Assembly: GCF_965638725.1 (NCBI RefSeq)
Contig: NC_134954.1
Span: 6,629,001-6,693,000 of the forward strand
Reading direction: 5' to 3'
Source: Aptenodytes patagonicus
Lineage: Eukaryota; Chordata; Aves; Sphenisciformes; Spheniscidae
Length of the DNA: 64,000 nucleotides
Of the stretch, positions 1 to 57,000 are shown one piece after another. Position numbers and translations under genes: made by a program. The notes beneath the pieces were generated by a model. It was not told the DNA's origin and ran no database searches. It saw only the letters and a list, made by a program, of their open reading frames with translations. How positions within the stretch are numbered: position 1 is the first letter of the stretch; the number at the start of each line of letters is the position of its first letter.

Positions 1-2319
1 AAGGAAAAAACCATCCCCCGAACTTACACAAGCAACACATAGAGCACAAACACCGTTAAACGTATGAAGCAAAGGGGCTGTTATCTATCTTTTTGTTGCC
101 AAAAACCACCAAACATGCACAAGAGCAATTTGCAATAAACAAATCTATTCTTTAATCCACCAATATGACTGTTCATAAAAATCCCCCTGTCGTTACAACT
201 GGAAAAAGGCACTGCTAACTTTTTGTGTTTTCTGTAGTATCGCTGCTGATGTATCTTTACGTAATTTTGAAAGGCATGTTGTTGGACTCGTATTTATCAT
301 CCAGATGTAAGAGAAACATAACTCTATTTCAGCAAGAGGAATAATGAAGAGAAGAAACAAGAGGCAGGATCGGGAAGGATCTCCAGTCACCTGCAATACT
401 TAAGTCTTGTGTTATGCATAATGATCTTCAGTACAGTTAAGTTCAGTAACCAAACTGCTCTCAACACGCTCAAACACCACATCATCCACGCAGGCACCAC
501 TTTCAGATAAGAAGAGAGCAGGGCATTGCACAGACAGCATTCTAAGGAGATGAAAACTAAAGCTTTTAGATGAGGCAACATATATATGGAAAACAGATGA
601 CCTTTTAAGAACCATGGCTATACTACGTTTTAAAAATAATTGTATGTTTTACATAGGAATTGCCTTTTATTCTGGGTAGTTTTTTCTGTAATAACAAACA
701 AAAATCCTCATCTAGACGCTAGTATGTGTCAGTCTGCATATTCAAGTGGTCTGGCAGAGGAAAGGAAGAATGGGGACACATGCTACTGTCCAAGCTTAAT
801 ATCACAGATAACAATCTAGACATTTGCTTTTCTCTTTTACACAGAGTAGGTATTCCACATAAGCTAATAACATCATCTAGTCTTCAGAAATACTAACTAG
901 AGAATGACATTAGCACTTGCATCCAAGGTTGAGTTGTGCTTTCTGTTTATCTTAAGAGCTCTAACAGCCTCTTTCAGAAAGCTTTGCTGGTACTACCCCC
1001 TGCTGCTATTCCCCCAGTTAGAGCAGACACATGCTGACTCCCTCAGCAACCACAGCTCTTCAGCAGAAGTTTAAAGCTGCCACCAATTTCAGTGAGCAGC
1101 CCAAGCTTTTAACAAAACCGCTGAAAAGCCAGCACACACTGCTGCCGCCTTGCTACATGGACAATATAAGACACTGTAGTGAAATCCAACAAATCACAAG
1201 CAAAGACCTAAGCTTTGAAAACTGCTTTGAAACTAGAAGGAAGGGTCAAACATCCAGGTTTGGAATCACTTGAGCAGGGCATCTTAGATATGTTGATACA
1301 ACAGCTCTCTGATCTTTTAAAATGCTGTTTAGAAAAAATGTATTAAGACTCAAACATGCCCTCAATCACCACCCAATTCATCGCAGAACATCCTTATTCA
1401 GACTATAAAACCACATCCATAACGCCAGTTGAAAATGATAATGAAAAGTTAAGAGCTTATGTCTAACAGGTATCTAACATGATTTCTCTGAAAACAAGAC
1501 TTTTTTGCCTGGCTGTTAAAAACATTGTTTGCGGCTTTCCTTTTTCAGGCTTTAACGTACTTCTCGTTTCTGCTACTAACACAAACTGCCCAACGCGTGC
1601 GACAACAAGGAGACGCAGCAGAGCTGTAAAACCTGTCCCTCGTCATTACTGTGCCATTCGTCGTCAGCAGCAGTAACTTTTCAGAGCCCGGCAATGAGGA
1701 ACCTCCGACCTCCTGCTACCCGAGGGGGGTGAAGGGCCGCCTGGTGCCGAGGAAGCACCGCCGAGTTTCAGACGGGCTGGGGAGGAGCGGGGCCGCCGGG
1801 GAAACAAAAGCCAAAGGGGAGAGCCCGGCCGTGGCGAGCCGCTCCGGGCCGGGCGTTTCCCCGAAGAACAGCGTAGTTTCGGTTCGGGCGCTTCTGGAAA
1901 CGTTACTTGCACGTAACGAGGAGTGCAAATATCTGCGCCGCTGACCTCCAGCAGCAGGCTCCCGGCACTGCTGTACGCTGACGGCGACCTCGGGTCGGAT
2001 ATTCAGGCTTTCGGGGGCGGGGGAGCTCCGAAAGCCTCGCCCGCTTCCCAGCGACCGGCACGCCGCCATCCCGCGACTTTCGGCCGCTTCGAGCTGCGGG
2101 TCTCGCCGAGGCACGGCCGTAAGGCGCAGCCGCCCGCCCTGCGCCGAGCCGTCTCTCGGCGAGCCGGCCTCGGCTCCGGCTCAGCCCCGCAAGCCCGGCC
2201 GGGGAGCAGGCCCGCTCCCTCGCCCCGCCGAGGGGCCAGTCAGGACCCCCCTTCCTCCGCCCCGGCGCGGAGCGGAGACGGGCCCTTTGGCAGGCAGCAG
2301 CTCTCCGCTCCCAGCTCAC
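1..2319 (-). other. XRN1: XRN1 intron 1 (5' part, incomplete)
   Basis: This stretch follows the splice donor of XRN1 exon 1 on the minus strand. I searched for the expected second coding exon (beginning IPEFDNLYLDMNG in human) and did not find it, so it lies beyond the window. From about 1,690 upward the sequence is CpG-rich, continuing the promoter island; below that it is AT-rich. Open frames here, such as those at 412-615 and 1,716-2,114, match nothing I recognise and look like chance. Confidence 0.75.
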
Positions 2320-2810
2320 CTGATGCTCCTTCAGCACCTGGCTGAGGCAGGGGTACCGCTCCGAGATCCACCGGTAGAACTTGGGGACCCCCATGGCCAC
2401 CGCTCCCCGCCGCCCTCACAGCCCCGCCGGACCCAAACAACCCCGGGCCGCGCTCCGCCTTCCTTCCGGCGCGCCGTACTGACAGCCGGGCCGCCCGCGC
2501 CACAGAGCGCCGCGCAGAGCGCCCCGCGCTGAACATAGAGAGGGCGGACAGAGCGGCGCTGGTGGCGCGGGGCGGGGCGGGCTCCTTCCCTCCCCTCGGC
2601 GGCGCCGGCCGCCCTCAGGCGTAACCGTCGTCCCGCCCGCTTCGTCCCCCGTCAGGCGGCCGGGGAGAGCTTCCACCGTCGTTGCTGTTAAACGCGTGAA
2701 GCATCGCCTCTCGCCCCTTCTCCTACCAGCCCGCACCGGAGCTCCCACGACGCGCGTCAGTGCCCTCAGGCCCGGCCTGCTGTGGGTAGCAGGCCTAGTC
2801 CCCGCGTGAT
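1690..2810. promoter_or_regulatory. XRN1: CpG island and XRN1 promoter
   Basis: The region is strongly GC-rich with frequent CpG, in contrast to the AT-rich flanks. It straddles the XRN1 start codon at 2,394. A tandem GC box (Sp1-type, ggggcggggcggg) lies near 2,568-2,581, about 175 nt upstream of the ATG. No TATA box is evident. The transcription start probably lies between about 2,420 and 2,550, but cannot be fixed without transcript data. Confidence 0.75.
2320..2394 (-). CDS. XRN1: XRN1 coding exon 1 (start of 5'-3' exoribonuclease 1)
   Basis: This exon encodes the first 25 residues, MGVPKFYRWISERYPCLSQV followed by LKEHQ, nearly identical to the start of human XRN1. XRN1 is the cytoplasmic 5'-3' exoribonuclease that degrades decapped, 5'-monophosphate RNA; this N-terminus belongs to the conserved catalytic CR1 region of the protein. 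The start is the ATG at 2,394 in strong context (G at -3, G at +4). An in-frame GTG-GCC lies just upstream, but the family starts at MGVPKF. The exon ends in CAG followed by a GTGAGC donor, in phase 0. Only this exon is in the window. The gene points away from ATR, in the same orientation and just downstream of it. Confidence 0.93.
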
Positions 2811-3780
2811 GGAAGTCGGCAACTCCCTGAGCCGCTCCTGGCGCAGCAGTTCGCTGTAAGGTTCTCTTCGCTCTGTGGTATAACGACAAAGCCTGCGAAA
2901 GGTAACATAACCCCAGCACACTCACACACCACAACTGAAAAGATCGTAGTAGGTTCCAAAGATCTTAATTGGAAAAATCTTCAGGTTTATGAGGCAGCGA
3001 CAACGCTCTGGGAACACTACCCACTAGTTCCCCAGAGAAACAAAACCACTATAACCAGTTGTAAACCCATTTTTTAAATTTAATCCCCGAAGTGTCTGGA
3101 TTTCAGCTGAACTAAAACTTGAGTCTCACGACAGCATTACTGTGATCAAAAACTAATGGCATTGTTTGTCTCTCAGAACAGCAGGAACAAAAAATACTGT
3201 ACAAAAATTCTAATGATACCCTAAGAGAGTGTAATTTTTCTCTATCTCCCCCCTCATTTCCCTCCAGTTTGGATGCCCAGAGAAGCAAGCATTACTGTAA
3301 ATTAGTGTATGTCTTCTGAACACATTTAGTGTCCATGTCAAAACACTTTTTCTGAAATGGAGTCTGAAAAACACTCGCTGCAGCCACACTATAAAAAGGA
3401 GGGAAGAGAGGGCCTATCCAGAAGTCTCAGGAGCCTGAACGTATGTTAAAGTCACAGATACTATACCCTGCCTGCTGCACTGGTGTCACAGACATACTGC
3501 CAGGGTCCTCTAACTCACAGCTTTGTGTAATTTCCTTCACAAGGGTTTCCTAGCACAGCAGGCAAGGGCTAAGGAAACCGTTTCAGAACATGGTAACACT
3601 TTACCGGTTTCTTCACGGTGAGATTTAAGATCCCAAATGCTTTTCTAGACTTAGCCAGGCCCTATGGAAGAAAGTCAAAGGAAACCAAAATTCAAGGTGT
3701 ACTGCTGAAGAGAAATACTCATTATTTTTAGAAAGCCTTTCTGAACTATGAGTAGAAAAAGTTGAAAGAACCACTTTACA
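2811..3780. other. XRN1-ATR intergenic spacer
   Basis: This short spacer separates the ATR 3' end from the XRN1 promoter. The two genes are tandem on the minus strand, with about 1.8 kb between the ATR stop and the XRN1 ATG. I see no coding exon, recognisable repeat or RNA gene in it. A GU/U-rich patch on the minus strand near 3,740-3,785 could be the downstream element of the ATR poly(A) site. Confidence 0.6.
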
Positions 3781-4217
3781 TCATATCAGTATAAAACTTT
3801 AATGTCAGATTTTCTAATCTACAAGTAAGCTGAATGAGAAAAAAACTTTACAAAAATATACAGTACTTTATAGAGCACATTCTTTCAACACTGTGAAAAT
3901 TTTTCATATAATCAGAGTAGGTACGTACATAAGAAACTTGCAGAGGTTTGCACAGTCTAATTTTTAAGCAGTTCCTATGTACTGGCTTCAATATTTATAC
4001 AAAACAAGTCGTAACACCTTGCACATCTGCAAGTGTATTCATAACATACTTGCAAGTGTATTGTATATTTTACATAGATTTCGGATTGATCATAAGAGTG
4101 TTCTGCTGCTTACAGTCAGAAATCAACAGAAGTGACCAGTTATCTCTGATTAATACCTTCTCAAGAATATTATAGCTACATCACTTGTGAATGGTACCGT
4201 TCCAAAGTGAACAAATT
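3780..4217 (-). other. ATR: ATR 3' UTR (approximate)
   Basis: The UTR runs from the ATR stop codon to the first convincing poly(A) signal on the minus strand. It is AT-rich with no repeat recognised. The low-coordinate end is inferred from the ATTAAA hexamer at 3,798-3,803. A short 3' UTR of about 0.4 kb fits human ATR, whose 3' UTR is also short. Confidence 0.55.
3798..3803 (-). terminator. ATR: candidate ATR poly(A) signal (ATTAAA)
   Basis: The plus strand reads tttaat, which is ATTAAA on the gene strand, followed by a GU/U-rich patch. A weaker alternative is TATAAA at 3,867-3,872. I saw no canonical AATAAA on the gene strand between the stop codon and the XRN1 promoter. Confidence 0.45.
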
Positions 4218-47159
<42,942 letters not shown>

Positions 47160-47193
47160 TGCTCCCGCTTTGAAACAGGCCGCGCGCCGCCAA

Positions 47194-47201
47194 GGCGGGA
47201 A
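47194..47201 (-). promoter_or_regulatory. ATR: candidate E2F site upstream of ATR ATG
   Basis: The gene strand reads TTCCCGCC, an E2F-type motif, 35-42 nt upstream of the ATR start codon. It may lie in the 5' UTR or core promoter. A CRE-like half site (tgacg) lies just beyond. These are motif matches only. Confidence 0.35.
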
Positions 47202-47905
47202 CTGCGTGACGGCGTCCGGCAGGACCCAAAACTCCTCCGTCGTCGAACGGGCGGCTGCGCTCCCCCGCGCCCCCCCGCCGCGGCGCTGCTGAGGTTTAAC
47301 CGCTTCGTCACCAGACGAGAGCGCGGTCACGGCGGCTCAGTGCCCGCTTTCCAATGGCCTCCCACGGGGACCTCGCTGCCCCAGCAGGGCTCTCCTCCGC
47401 GGTGCAGCGCACAGGCAGGTAACAACCGAGCAGGGGTCGAGCGCATCCCGCCGAGCCGCGGCCGTTTCCCGGCACGGGCACTGAGGGGCTGCCGGGAGCA
47501 CTAGCCGGTGCCCGGCCACGACGGGCGCCTCGGCGGTAGCACGGACTGCGGCTCCAGGGGACTCGCAGCGAGGGAAGGAAGTGCCGCAGTTCTGAGGGTG
47601 GCTTAAAGCGAAGTGGGGGGCGACCCCGCTCTGAGGGGCGGCGAGGAGGAAACTTTGGTGCTGGCTGAGAAACCCCCGCGAGAGCGCCCCCTACAGCTCA
47701 CTGTCCCGTGTCCCCCCCCGGGCCGTCCACGGCGGCACTCTCCTCAGGGTGCCCCGGCGTCCTGCCGCCCCGCGGGCAGGGCACAGCCCCGGGCTCGGTG
47801 TCCTTTAACTCCGTCAGGTGTGACAGGAGTCCCTCGGGCGTCAGAGAACGGTGCCAAGCGACCCCCGCCTCGGCCCGCCTCTGCTGCCGGCCGCCCTGCC
47901 ATTGG

Positions 47906-48004
47906 CCGCCGGCGCCGTCCGTCCGCCCGCCCCGCCCCGCCGGCAGCAGGTGGCGGCGTGCCCCGGCGGGCGCCGCGGCACTGCGGGAGGCGGCAGCCGG
48001 GCAG
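47906..48004 (+). other. PLS1: probable PLS1 non-coding exon 1 (5' end approximate)
   Basis: This GC-rich stretch follows an inverted CCAAT box and GC boxes and ends in gcag followed by gtaggg, a good splice donor at 48,005. It carries no recognisable plastin coding sequence, as expected for a 5' UTR exon. The assignment rests on synteny (PLS1 lies divergently beside ATR in human) and promoter-like features. The true start is unknown, and other donors such as that near 47,950 or 48,178 are possible. Confidence 0.45.
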
Positions 48005-51000
48005 GTAGGGAGCGAACGAGCGCGTGGGGCGCCGGTGGCCGGTTCTCGGTGTCACCCCTTCACCGTGTCCGGGGGCGGGTGGTGGAAGGGGCGAGCCCGG
48101 CTCGCTTAGCTGGCGCGAGGCCGTATTCTGGCAGGTGTGGGGGCTCGGCGCCCACCGGCTGAACGCTCCTCCCTGTAGGTAGCGGTGAGGAGCGTACTTA
48201 AACAATATTTAAAATATTGCTGCTGTTATTATTTTAATTTTTTTTACTTTTAGCGTATGTTGCTTTCTGTTTATGTTCCTTTGAGGGAGTGAGCGTGTTT
48301 AAATGCATAAAGTACGAAAGGTTTTGAGAAAACACCCGAAAGGCTACTTAAACATCAGTGGAGATCTCTACAGTGTGTGGAGTTACACTCCTCCGGAGAG
48401 GAAGGTGTGTTTTAGTAGCGGTCCTGGGATGTGCTGGTGAACGTGAGCTTATGACCTGCGCCTGTGGGCCCTACCCATGTAGCAAGTCAGCAAGACTTCA
48501 GAGTATAAAAGGATAAAATAAGGGGGTTACGTATAGATAGGAATAGCAGGGAGAGTACGTGCGGGGAAATTGAAGTCTGAGCTTTGTTTTTTCTAATTGG
48601 GGGTATAGCTCTTTCAGCATTTGTTGATGAACTTTGTCTTAGCATGGTTTCTGGGCTGAAACAAAATCCTCTCAGAGGCTTCTAATTCTGTTGCCTGTTT
48701 CCACTGTGCTAGGGCAGTGTCTCTTGCATGTAAAACAGTCCACGAAGTGGGTGCATGTGTGTATTTCAATTACTGATTCATTTCAGATGGATGCTTTCAG
48801 GGAACCTATTACTAATTTTTCATTTGTAGATGGTTATTTTTGTCCTGCAAAATATATGCATGCCGTTTCATTAAAAATTCTGCTGACCTTTCAAAGGTTG
48901 CTAACATGGGAAGGACCTGGAATACTTCGAGAAACTTTACAAAACATAAGTGGGTTTTATCTTAGTTTGTTTTTCAACATATATTGCAATGTTTTCTACC
49001 AGCTGACTTTATAAAATATTAGCCTTTCAAGAGTCATTCCTAGAGAGAAAGCAGAAACCATGTAGCTTTACATGTTTTGTTAAGTAGAACTTTAATGGTC
49101 CAGAAAGACCAAGTATGTCTGGGTTTTGGTATCAGTGTTATTTTGAACACAAAATTTTCTACACAATTTCAATTAAAAATATTATATATTGTGAAAACAA
49201 CTTTCTGAGTGTAAACTTCTAAGCCTGAGACAACAATGAGACTAAGAAAGGTGCAAGAAGTCTACTAGATGCTCCCCGTAAAAACATTTTCATGGGCATT
49301 CACAAACCTAGCACTCCCCAAACCCTCCAAAGAAACACCAAGTGAAACACCTGACTTTGTTCCTTGCTTTTCTTGAACACACGATAAGCAGCTCAATAAA
49401 CTCTTAATTCCATCTCCTTGTTTCTTCCTTATCCCATTATTTTATGCTTTTATGTCTCTTGACCCTCAGGAGGAGGAGCTGGTATATTATCATCCAGCTG
49501 GAGAGTGTGACTCACTACTAATGAAAATAGTGTGCCTGGAAACCATTGTGTGTTTTCACTTCCAATGCAAAATTCGTATTGGTGAAATGAGTCTTAGGTG
49601 TGCAGAGCTCGCAGCTTGCAGACAGAACTCAGGGAGAAATTCATGCAGATAGGTAGAGCTAAGTATCAAATCTGGTGTATGTGGCAGCACCAAGATTTCT
49701 GCTGAAGCTCACATTATTTTTTTTTCCCTCCCTCTGCCCTCACTTGGGCAGTCCTCTCACTTTATAGTTGCATGATTCTTCCACACCCAGGCCTCTCTCT
49801 TTGGCTTTCGTTGCTGCTTTACCACACGCCTCTGCAGGTCAAGGTACTTATTTTAAGAGACTGAGTGACTTTGCCTTGGACCAGCAGGTCCCAGAGCACA
49901 AGAGCATGTTAATTGTACTTTTATTCCCTCTGTTGTTGTTTAATTCTGAGGTAGAATTACTGTTCTTCCTGGGGCTCATCCACTCTGTGGATGTATGTGA
50001 GATGTTCCCCCGTGTGGTTAGCGTGACTGCAGTTAAATCTCAGCTCTCTTGCAGGTAGACACAAGTGATTATACTAAGCCATTTAAATGCACATATGTAT
50101 TCCCTGATGCCTTCATGAACTGTGAAATATGAACATTATACAGGCTGATACGGTGGTCAGAGGAAATGCAGCCCAGATGGTGCATGGAGGTCCTCTGAAC
50201 TGTAGTAAGTAGTTTCATGTAATATCAAGGTGTGCTTATGGCTTATCATATGCATGGTTGCTGTAGTAACACCTGATACTCTGTATGATTACTTGAGGAC
50301 TAATTTCCATATATAGCCATAATAGGGGTTGTCAGAGTAGTTGCCTGACCTTTGAACGCTTTTCATTGTTCCTGTACACCATAAAAACGTGTATTCCAGC
50401 ATGCTCTGTTTTTATCTATGCCTGTGTTGCTTAGTCAACTTGGCTGGAGTGAAGGGGCACAGGTTGAAATTGTATCTTGTCCTGAATATTGGTTTGATGA
50501 TTAAAAAAAAAAAAAAGGTCAAAAATTGAAACAGGTGGTAAATGGTGGTAAGGACCACAGGCAAGCCAGCAACCTAAAAGCTGAATATGTACATTCAACT
50601 ACTAAGCAAAGACTAACAGGTAAAAGAGAAAAAAAGTGAGGAGAAGAAATATAAAACATTAAAATCTGCTCTTCTCATGTCTTTTCTTTCTGTATGTAAT
50701 CTTGACAGGTCCTAGTCCTGCAAGCATTTATCCACGTTTTTTATATGAATAGACCTGCTTACATACTTAAGGCTATTGATGATGTAAAATTAAACATTTG
50801 AGTAATTTGGAGAGATAGCATGTTAGATTATACATTCTTTTGGAACCTGGTGTTATTATTTATGTCACGGCAATGACTATTTTTTCATTATCTACAACTA
50901 CTACTATTAAAATAGCTGCCTGTATATATCTTCTTGTTACTTGTTTCTTGCTTTCTAGTATTTCTAGAAAAGATTATTCTTGAGGCTAGTAGCTGTGGAG

Positions 51001-54000
51001 AAAACTCGCAGAGATGTATTTACTACCAGGATCAGTGTTATAACATCAAGACTTTCTGAGTTGATAATCTTTGAATGAGAGTAAGATGCCCGGATTCTAG
51101 TTCCCTAAGGCAAAATTTTCGGAATCTTAAATGCTGATTTTAAAAATAAAAAAAAAAAAATTCCAGAACTAAAGAATGTGTCATAATGATTTCTTGGGAT
51201 AAATTTTTCCATGGTTTAATTGGCTCTGGAAATTACTTTTTTAAAAAAAAAAACAAACTTGTAGCAACAGTGATGCTTAAAAATCCCTTAATAAAGTGCA
51301 AAACTCTGTACTAGTCATGCTAGGGGAAAATTGTGCAGTGTTTTAAATTAAAAAGTCATTTAAACTACATTTGAAAGTTCTGGCTGTTGTAATTACATAG
51401 GTTCTTCTTTTATTAAAATATTTCTTCAATGAAAATCTGAATAACTGTACTAGCTACAATTTTCATAGTGGAACATTGTTGTTTTCTGAGAGAGATTTAA
51501 TGTGAGGAGAAATAATTTTCTGTCTGGTTCTGTGTTCCATACTGATTAAGACTAGAATAGAGTTTATGCATGGGAATATTGATAAAAGTTCTGCTAAATG
51601 TCAACTTTTCTCATTCCATGGCTTACTTTTAGAAACCAACAGAATGGAGGAGGGAGAAAGGGGATTCATGGTTTTTGTTCTTTTACTCTTGTTTTAGAAG
51701 TCAAATAAATTAAACCTATATATGTTGGAACAGTATTCATTATCTTTTGGAGGAGCATAACATTCCTTGGTGAGTATTTTCCCAGTACTTGGAGCTTTCA
51801 CTACTCTGTGAGGATTGTGTCAATGGAATGGACATCACCTTAACAGCATGTAATATGGGAATACCTAAACTAAAAAGATTGTACCAGTACCCTTGCATTT
51901 AATACTTCACGTAAAGTCTGTGTGTAACGTTTAGTTGTAACCCTTCTTATTGCAGTAATTAATTAAATAAAATATTTTCATAGTGTTCACCACGATGTGT
52001 GAAATACTTCACATCCATGATAACTGTTGCCATAAAAGCTCCAAAAATCGCTAGGTTTACATAAATGGATTAAATAAATGTAGAACAGGAGTACCAGGGA
52101 GTAAAAGGATCTGATCCTAGCAAGCAAGTTTATTACTGGAGAAGGCTCCACTATACTGTGCCAGACAATAAGGAAACAATAAATTGTAAATGTAGTGCTG
52201 GGAAACGATACCTAGCTAAGCAACTGCAAATGCTTTTGAATCTAAACCCCAGGTTTTAAGATCTTCTGCGTAAGATGTTGTCTCACTAGCTCATTTCAGC
52301 CTTGACACCCACTGAGCAAACAGTTGACCAGTGGTCATATTGTGATACACAAAGGGATATTAACAATGAAAACAACAACTGGCATTAGTCAGATCAAGTT
52401 CAATATGGATTGGGAGTTCCAGGGTACTGATAGAACCAGTTCTGCATTACAGTCATGTACTGCCACTTTATTAAGGGATTTTTAAGCATGGTGGTTGCTA
52501 CACCTTTAGAAAAGGGCTGCAAAATGAAAGTAAGGGTGACTTCTCTATTCTCCAGTGTATTATGTTTGTGATAAAATTACTAATTACATGACTTCAGCTT
52601 TGATTCAGCTGATCACATGCAGGAAATACTAAAAGTCAGTCATGACCTTATTATATACCTTATTATTTGTTTTGGTACTTCTAAATGTAAATTACTTGAA
52701 TTTCTTGATTTTTATGTGGGGGTGTGTGCTTAGTTACTGCTATTACATACAGGTGTCTGAAGAGAATAAAGGTAGTACGTCACAATAGCTCATCAGTGAG
52801 ACCGGTATTCCTAAGCCTCAGAAATAAATTATGCATAAAGCAGATTGTATGCTTCTACACGCATGCTTTTGGTGGGAAAAGGATTATCAATCCACTTTCA
52901 GGGCTGTCTTGCAGATGTTTCCTTAATAATAATAATAGGCACTAGCAAAAAAAATTAATGCTGGATCCAGTGTTACCCAGTTTAATTCATTTAGTGTATT
53001 CATCCTTTCATCTTGTTAATAATTATTGGTAGAATGGGCTGATTAAAAACATTGACATGTAGTAAAGCTGAAATATTAGGCTGTGTATTATCAACAAGAT
53101 TATATTTACTTGAATGCTAATTTAAAGGATTTGTCTCAGTGTGAGCTTCAGGAGCTAGCCGTTTCTTTTCAAATCAGATGTTGCCCCCTAGGTTTTTGTT
53201 TTCCAAAATTTTTATAGTTTGGAATGTTTTTGTCTTGCTGATTTATCAGGCTCCTCTTCTAGCTCCACGTCTCCCTTTCTTCCATTTTGTTTCCTCATGT
53301 CCTATGATTTTTCTTTGCACTGGTTTATCCCCTTATGACAAAGGGAAACTTGATTCTGTTCTTTCATATCCTGAAGGTAGGTCAATATAAAGTAGTATGA
53401 AATTCTCCTTTTCCATTGGGCTGAATATTCTGCTTCTGCGATGTGTCTAGTCCTTCCAAGCCTGATTTGTAGAATCAAGATAAATTTAATTGAAACTAGT
53501 GTCGATTTCGCCAGTGATACAGCTGGCATCAGGAGTTGGCTCTGATTCTAAATCTGGTTTTTTCCCCTTAGGTAACATGATGTATTCAGTGACAAAACAA
53601 TTCGTAACTGAATATAAAGATACATTTTGCTTTACTTGTCATCACCTATATCGGCAACGTAATTGTATGGGGCAGAATATTCTTCACAAGCCAAATTAGC
53701 AAAATGTTATAGCACACAAATAAATCTAAATCTTACCAATAAATCCATTGATTTAAAAGAGAGTTATCATGTGCTTAGAGTTGTATCCACAGATAACTAC
53801 TTCACTAATTCAAGGCCTATTGGACAAATCCTTCTGAAAGCTGGTATCTTGTTCATCTTAATCATTGATATTTATGTGTCTTTGATCTTTCCAAAGGGAT
53901 TTCCTTATTCTGTTATTACTATGTTTCTCCGGATATGTATTGCTAAACATACATGGAAAATATATATCCTCTGTAAGCTACAGTGTTGGGAACTCTGCAG

Positions 54001-57000
54001 TGTTTTGAGTAAAGATATATTTAACTGTCAGCATTAACTAAAATGTACATGTGGGTATGCCATTGTAAAGTAGAAGTTTCCATTGTGTATGTGGGAATTA
54101 CTCCAACTTCCCGCCCCCAACAGCCGTCATTCTAACAAAATTAAGCCTGGCAAAATTCCAGTTGCCTCTTGTAGTTTGGTAATGCTTTGTGTGTCAGGCT
54201 GATTGAGCTTTTGCATAAAGATGGTATTAAAAGGGAATCCAATCTTTTTTTTAATAGAGATTTAAAAAAAAAAAAATTAAAACTAATGTGTACACCCCCC
54301 AAAATCTTTGAGACCATCCATTCTGCCTGAAACTCAAACCTCCCGGTTGTCGTCTTCAGCATGGGCGAGGTGGTTTGATCACGTCCTACTAAAGCTGCTC
54401 CCAAGAGAGGCTTGACAGCAACACGAAACTAGTTGTTTGTCATGCCAGCACAAATCCCTACTTCTGGCACTCTGCGTTACGTTTGTTTTCATAACTGGCT
54501 TGCACCTAAAACGGCAGCCCTCCTGTTGTGGTGAAAGGCAGCTACTGGGTCAGCCATGCTGGGCTTTTTAATAAAGTTCTGTCTGATAGACTGACTGCCT
54601 TGGGGAAAGTAGAAATTATGAAATGATCTATAGTAATAGATGTACATATTTCTGTTGCATTCCAAAATTTCTGCATGTTTTCCCTCCCGAAATATTTTTT
54701 TGTGGTGGTTAATCTATGGAACAAACTCTTCTGCCGTATAGTTTATTCTTTAAGCTACCGTTCTGCTTTTTACTAAGTAAATTAAGATCAAGGCATTTAA
54801 ACTCAATAGGATTAATCCATATCAGTCCTTCTCAACCAAATAAGCATATGTTGGATGGATAATTGGGTGCTACTCTAGTCTCTCTGCTACCTAAGAAGTG
54901 CTTCATTAAGGTGTCACTTCAGAGTTGTATTGCTTTCAGCTGGACTCCTCAGTCAGAGGGAGATAGATGAGTAATAGTGGGAAAGCTTGTCCCTCATATT
55001 TGAATGAAAGCATGGAAGGTAAGCATAGTGTTGGCTTGCTGATTGATAGTAATAGCACAATAAATATTTCTGTGCCATGTTTAGAAATTTAAAAATAGGG
55101 ATTTAAATATAGATTACTGTTTAATGCTCAAGAGCATTAATTTTGGAGAGTTGGAAATATAAGTTATTTTTCATGAATTGTCACTGTAAAGTGACAGTGA
55201 ACAACATGACAGGGTTATTCAGTTTTTGTGAAGGTCAGTGGGAGGAGGATGAGCCCCTTGGTGCAGAATTGTAGCTAACTTAAAATCCAAAATATTTATT
55301 TAGTAAAACATTATGTGAAATAAAACTTTTATCTTGTAAGATCTCCTCCAGAGACATGTTTTGCCCTTGTAAAAGAGCTGATTTATCAGATAGTTGATCA
55401 CACTTGATCACTTTATCATGGAAGAGGCAGGTTTTAGCTACATACTTCATTTGAACGTGTGGAAATCTGCTGTCAAAGTCCTAACAAGTACAAGCGGTGT
55501 AAGAAATATTAATATTTTACTTTGAAAGTGTCACGGTTTGGAAAGACTTTGGACTGTTATCTGGCCATTTTGGAAGACTAGCATTTAATGCAGGCTATGA
55601 GAGCAAGCAATTGTCATGTTACTGTGGGACATTTTAAAATGGCTAACACAAAGCAAATATAAATACATATCAAATTTAAGAATACTCAGAATTCATGTTT
55701 AGCTAAGCAAAAGGACTCCTTACAAAGGTAATCTGCGTGACCAGCTTACAGGATTTTTCTGTGTAGTTAGTATTGTGCCCTATAGTTACTAGACTGTAGA
55801 TAACTGTATAAGTGTATCTTTCTCACTTTATGGGACTTTAGGCCATTAATTTTAAAGCAACAAGTAATTTTTTTAAACTATCACTTTTAGGTTTGTAAGG
55901 GTTGTTACTTGCCTAGCACTATTTTGTAAGATGAATGTTTTTATGATACTTGAAAAAAGGAAACAAAATTTCTAGTTAATAAAATCATGCACATCTTTAT
56001 GCATTGTTTTGCATAGTTGCAATGTATGATTTAAATGCTTAGGGATGTCTGCTCATGTTGCCAGTTCAAACTATTTAAGAAAAAAAAAATCAATTTGTCT
56101 AAACCCAAGATCTTTATAAAGTTGATTTTTTTAAATTTTGATTTCTGATGTTTGTAAGAAAGATGGTAAAGTTTTCCCCTAAGCATCAGAAACAACTTTA
56201 TATTCTTAAACGAAAACTATCTCCTAATCATATGAATCCTAAGGCTGAGGTTTTGAATAATTTAGTTACAAAAAATTTGCTGAGAAATTTCTTTCTTTTT
56301 CCTCTTCAAAATATGATTAAAAATGACAGTTGGCAACAACAACTGTAGATGTTTTCTTCTGGCCTAATTATTAAGAACTACAGTACCAGCAAATGAACTT
56401 CATGTGTGCCCCAGATAGTCTTCTAGTTTAGAAGCTACAAACAATACTCTACTTAGTTTTAGTTACTCAGATTTACTAATGTGCTCCTTTTATCCTCAAC
56501 ACTGTAGCAAACATAGCTCCTTAAGGCTATGAACTAGCAAATGGGTGGCATTTATACATCTGTGGACTCTGCAGAGACTGGATGGTTTTGAAATGCTGCC
56601 AGTTGCTTTTGCCATGTATTGTAAAGACCCTCCTTTTTCCTCTAGCTTGACCAATGAAAAAAGAAAAACAAAAATAACCTGTGAATTTTCCATGACAGAA
56701 AATCCTGGCTTGCTTGTAGTATAGTAGCTGATCAGTCTAATCTGCTAATAATCTTTTGAACCATGTAGAGTTGAAGGAGGAATTAGCAGGTGACAGAAGG
56801 CCATACTGCCATCTGATAATTAACGAAGCTGAAAAATACTCTGGCAACACACATCTATTTGGTACTATTTAGTAATTGCAACTAGCTAGAATATGGAGAA
56901 TATGTGGATGTAAGTTGAATTGCTGAGGGCAGGAGAATGAATGTGCATTTCTATTGTTACTCTTAATGGTCTTCACATGATTAACTTCTGGGGTGACCTT

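Noticed and set aside
1903-2400. 165-codon minus-strand frame covering XRN1 exon 1 and running on through the intron
   Set aside because: Only the first 25 codons after MGVPKF match XRN1. The rest lies past a GTGAGC donor in CpG-island DNA, where stop codons are rare.
47613-48205. Several long frames on both strands of the ATR-PLS1 CpG island
   Set aside because: Arg/Pro/Ala-rich translations on both strands are typical of GC-rich DNA with few stops. None resembles a known protein.
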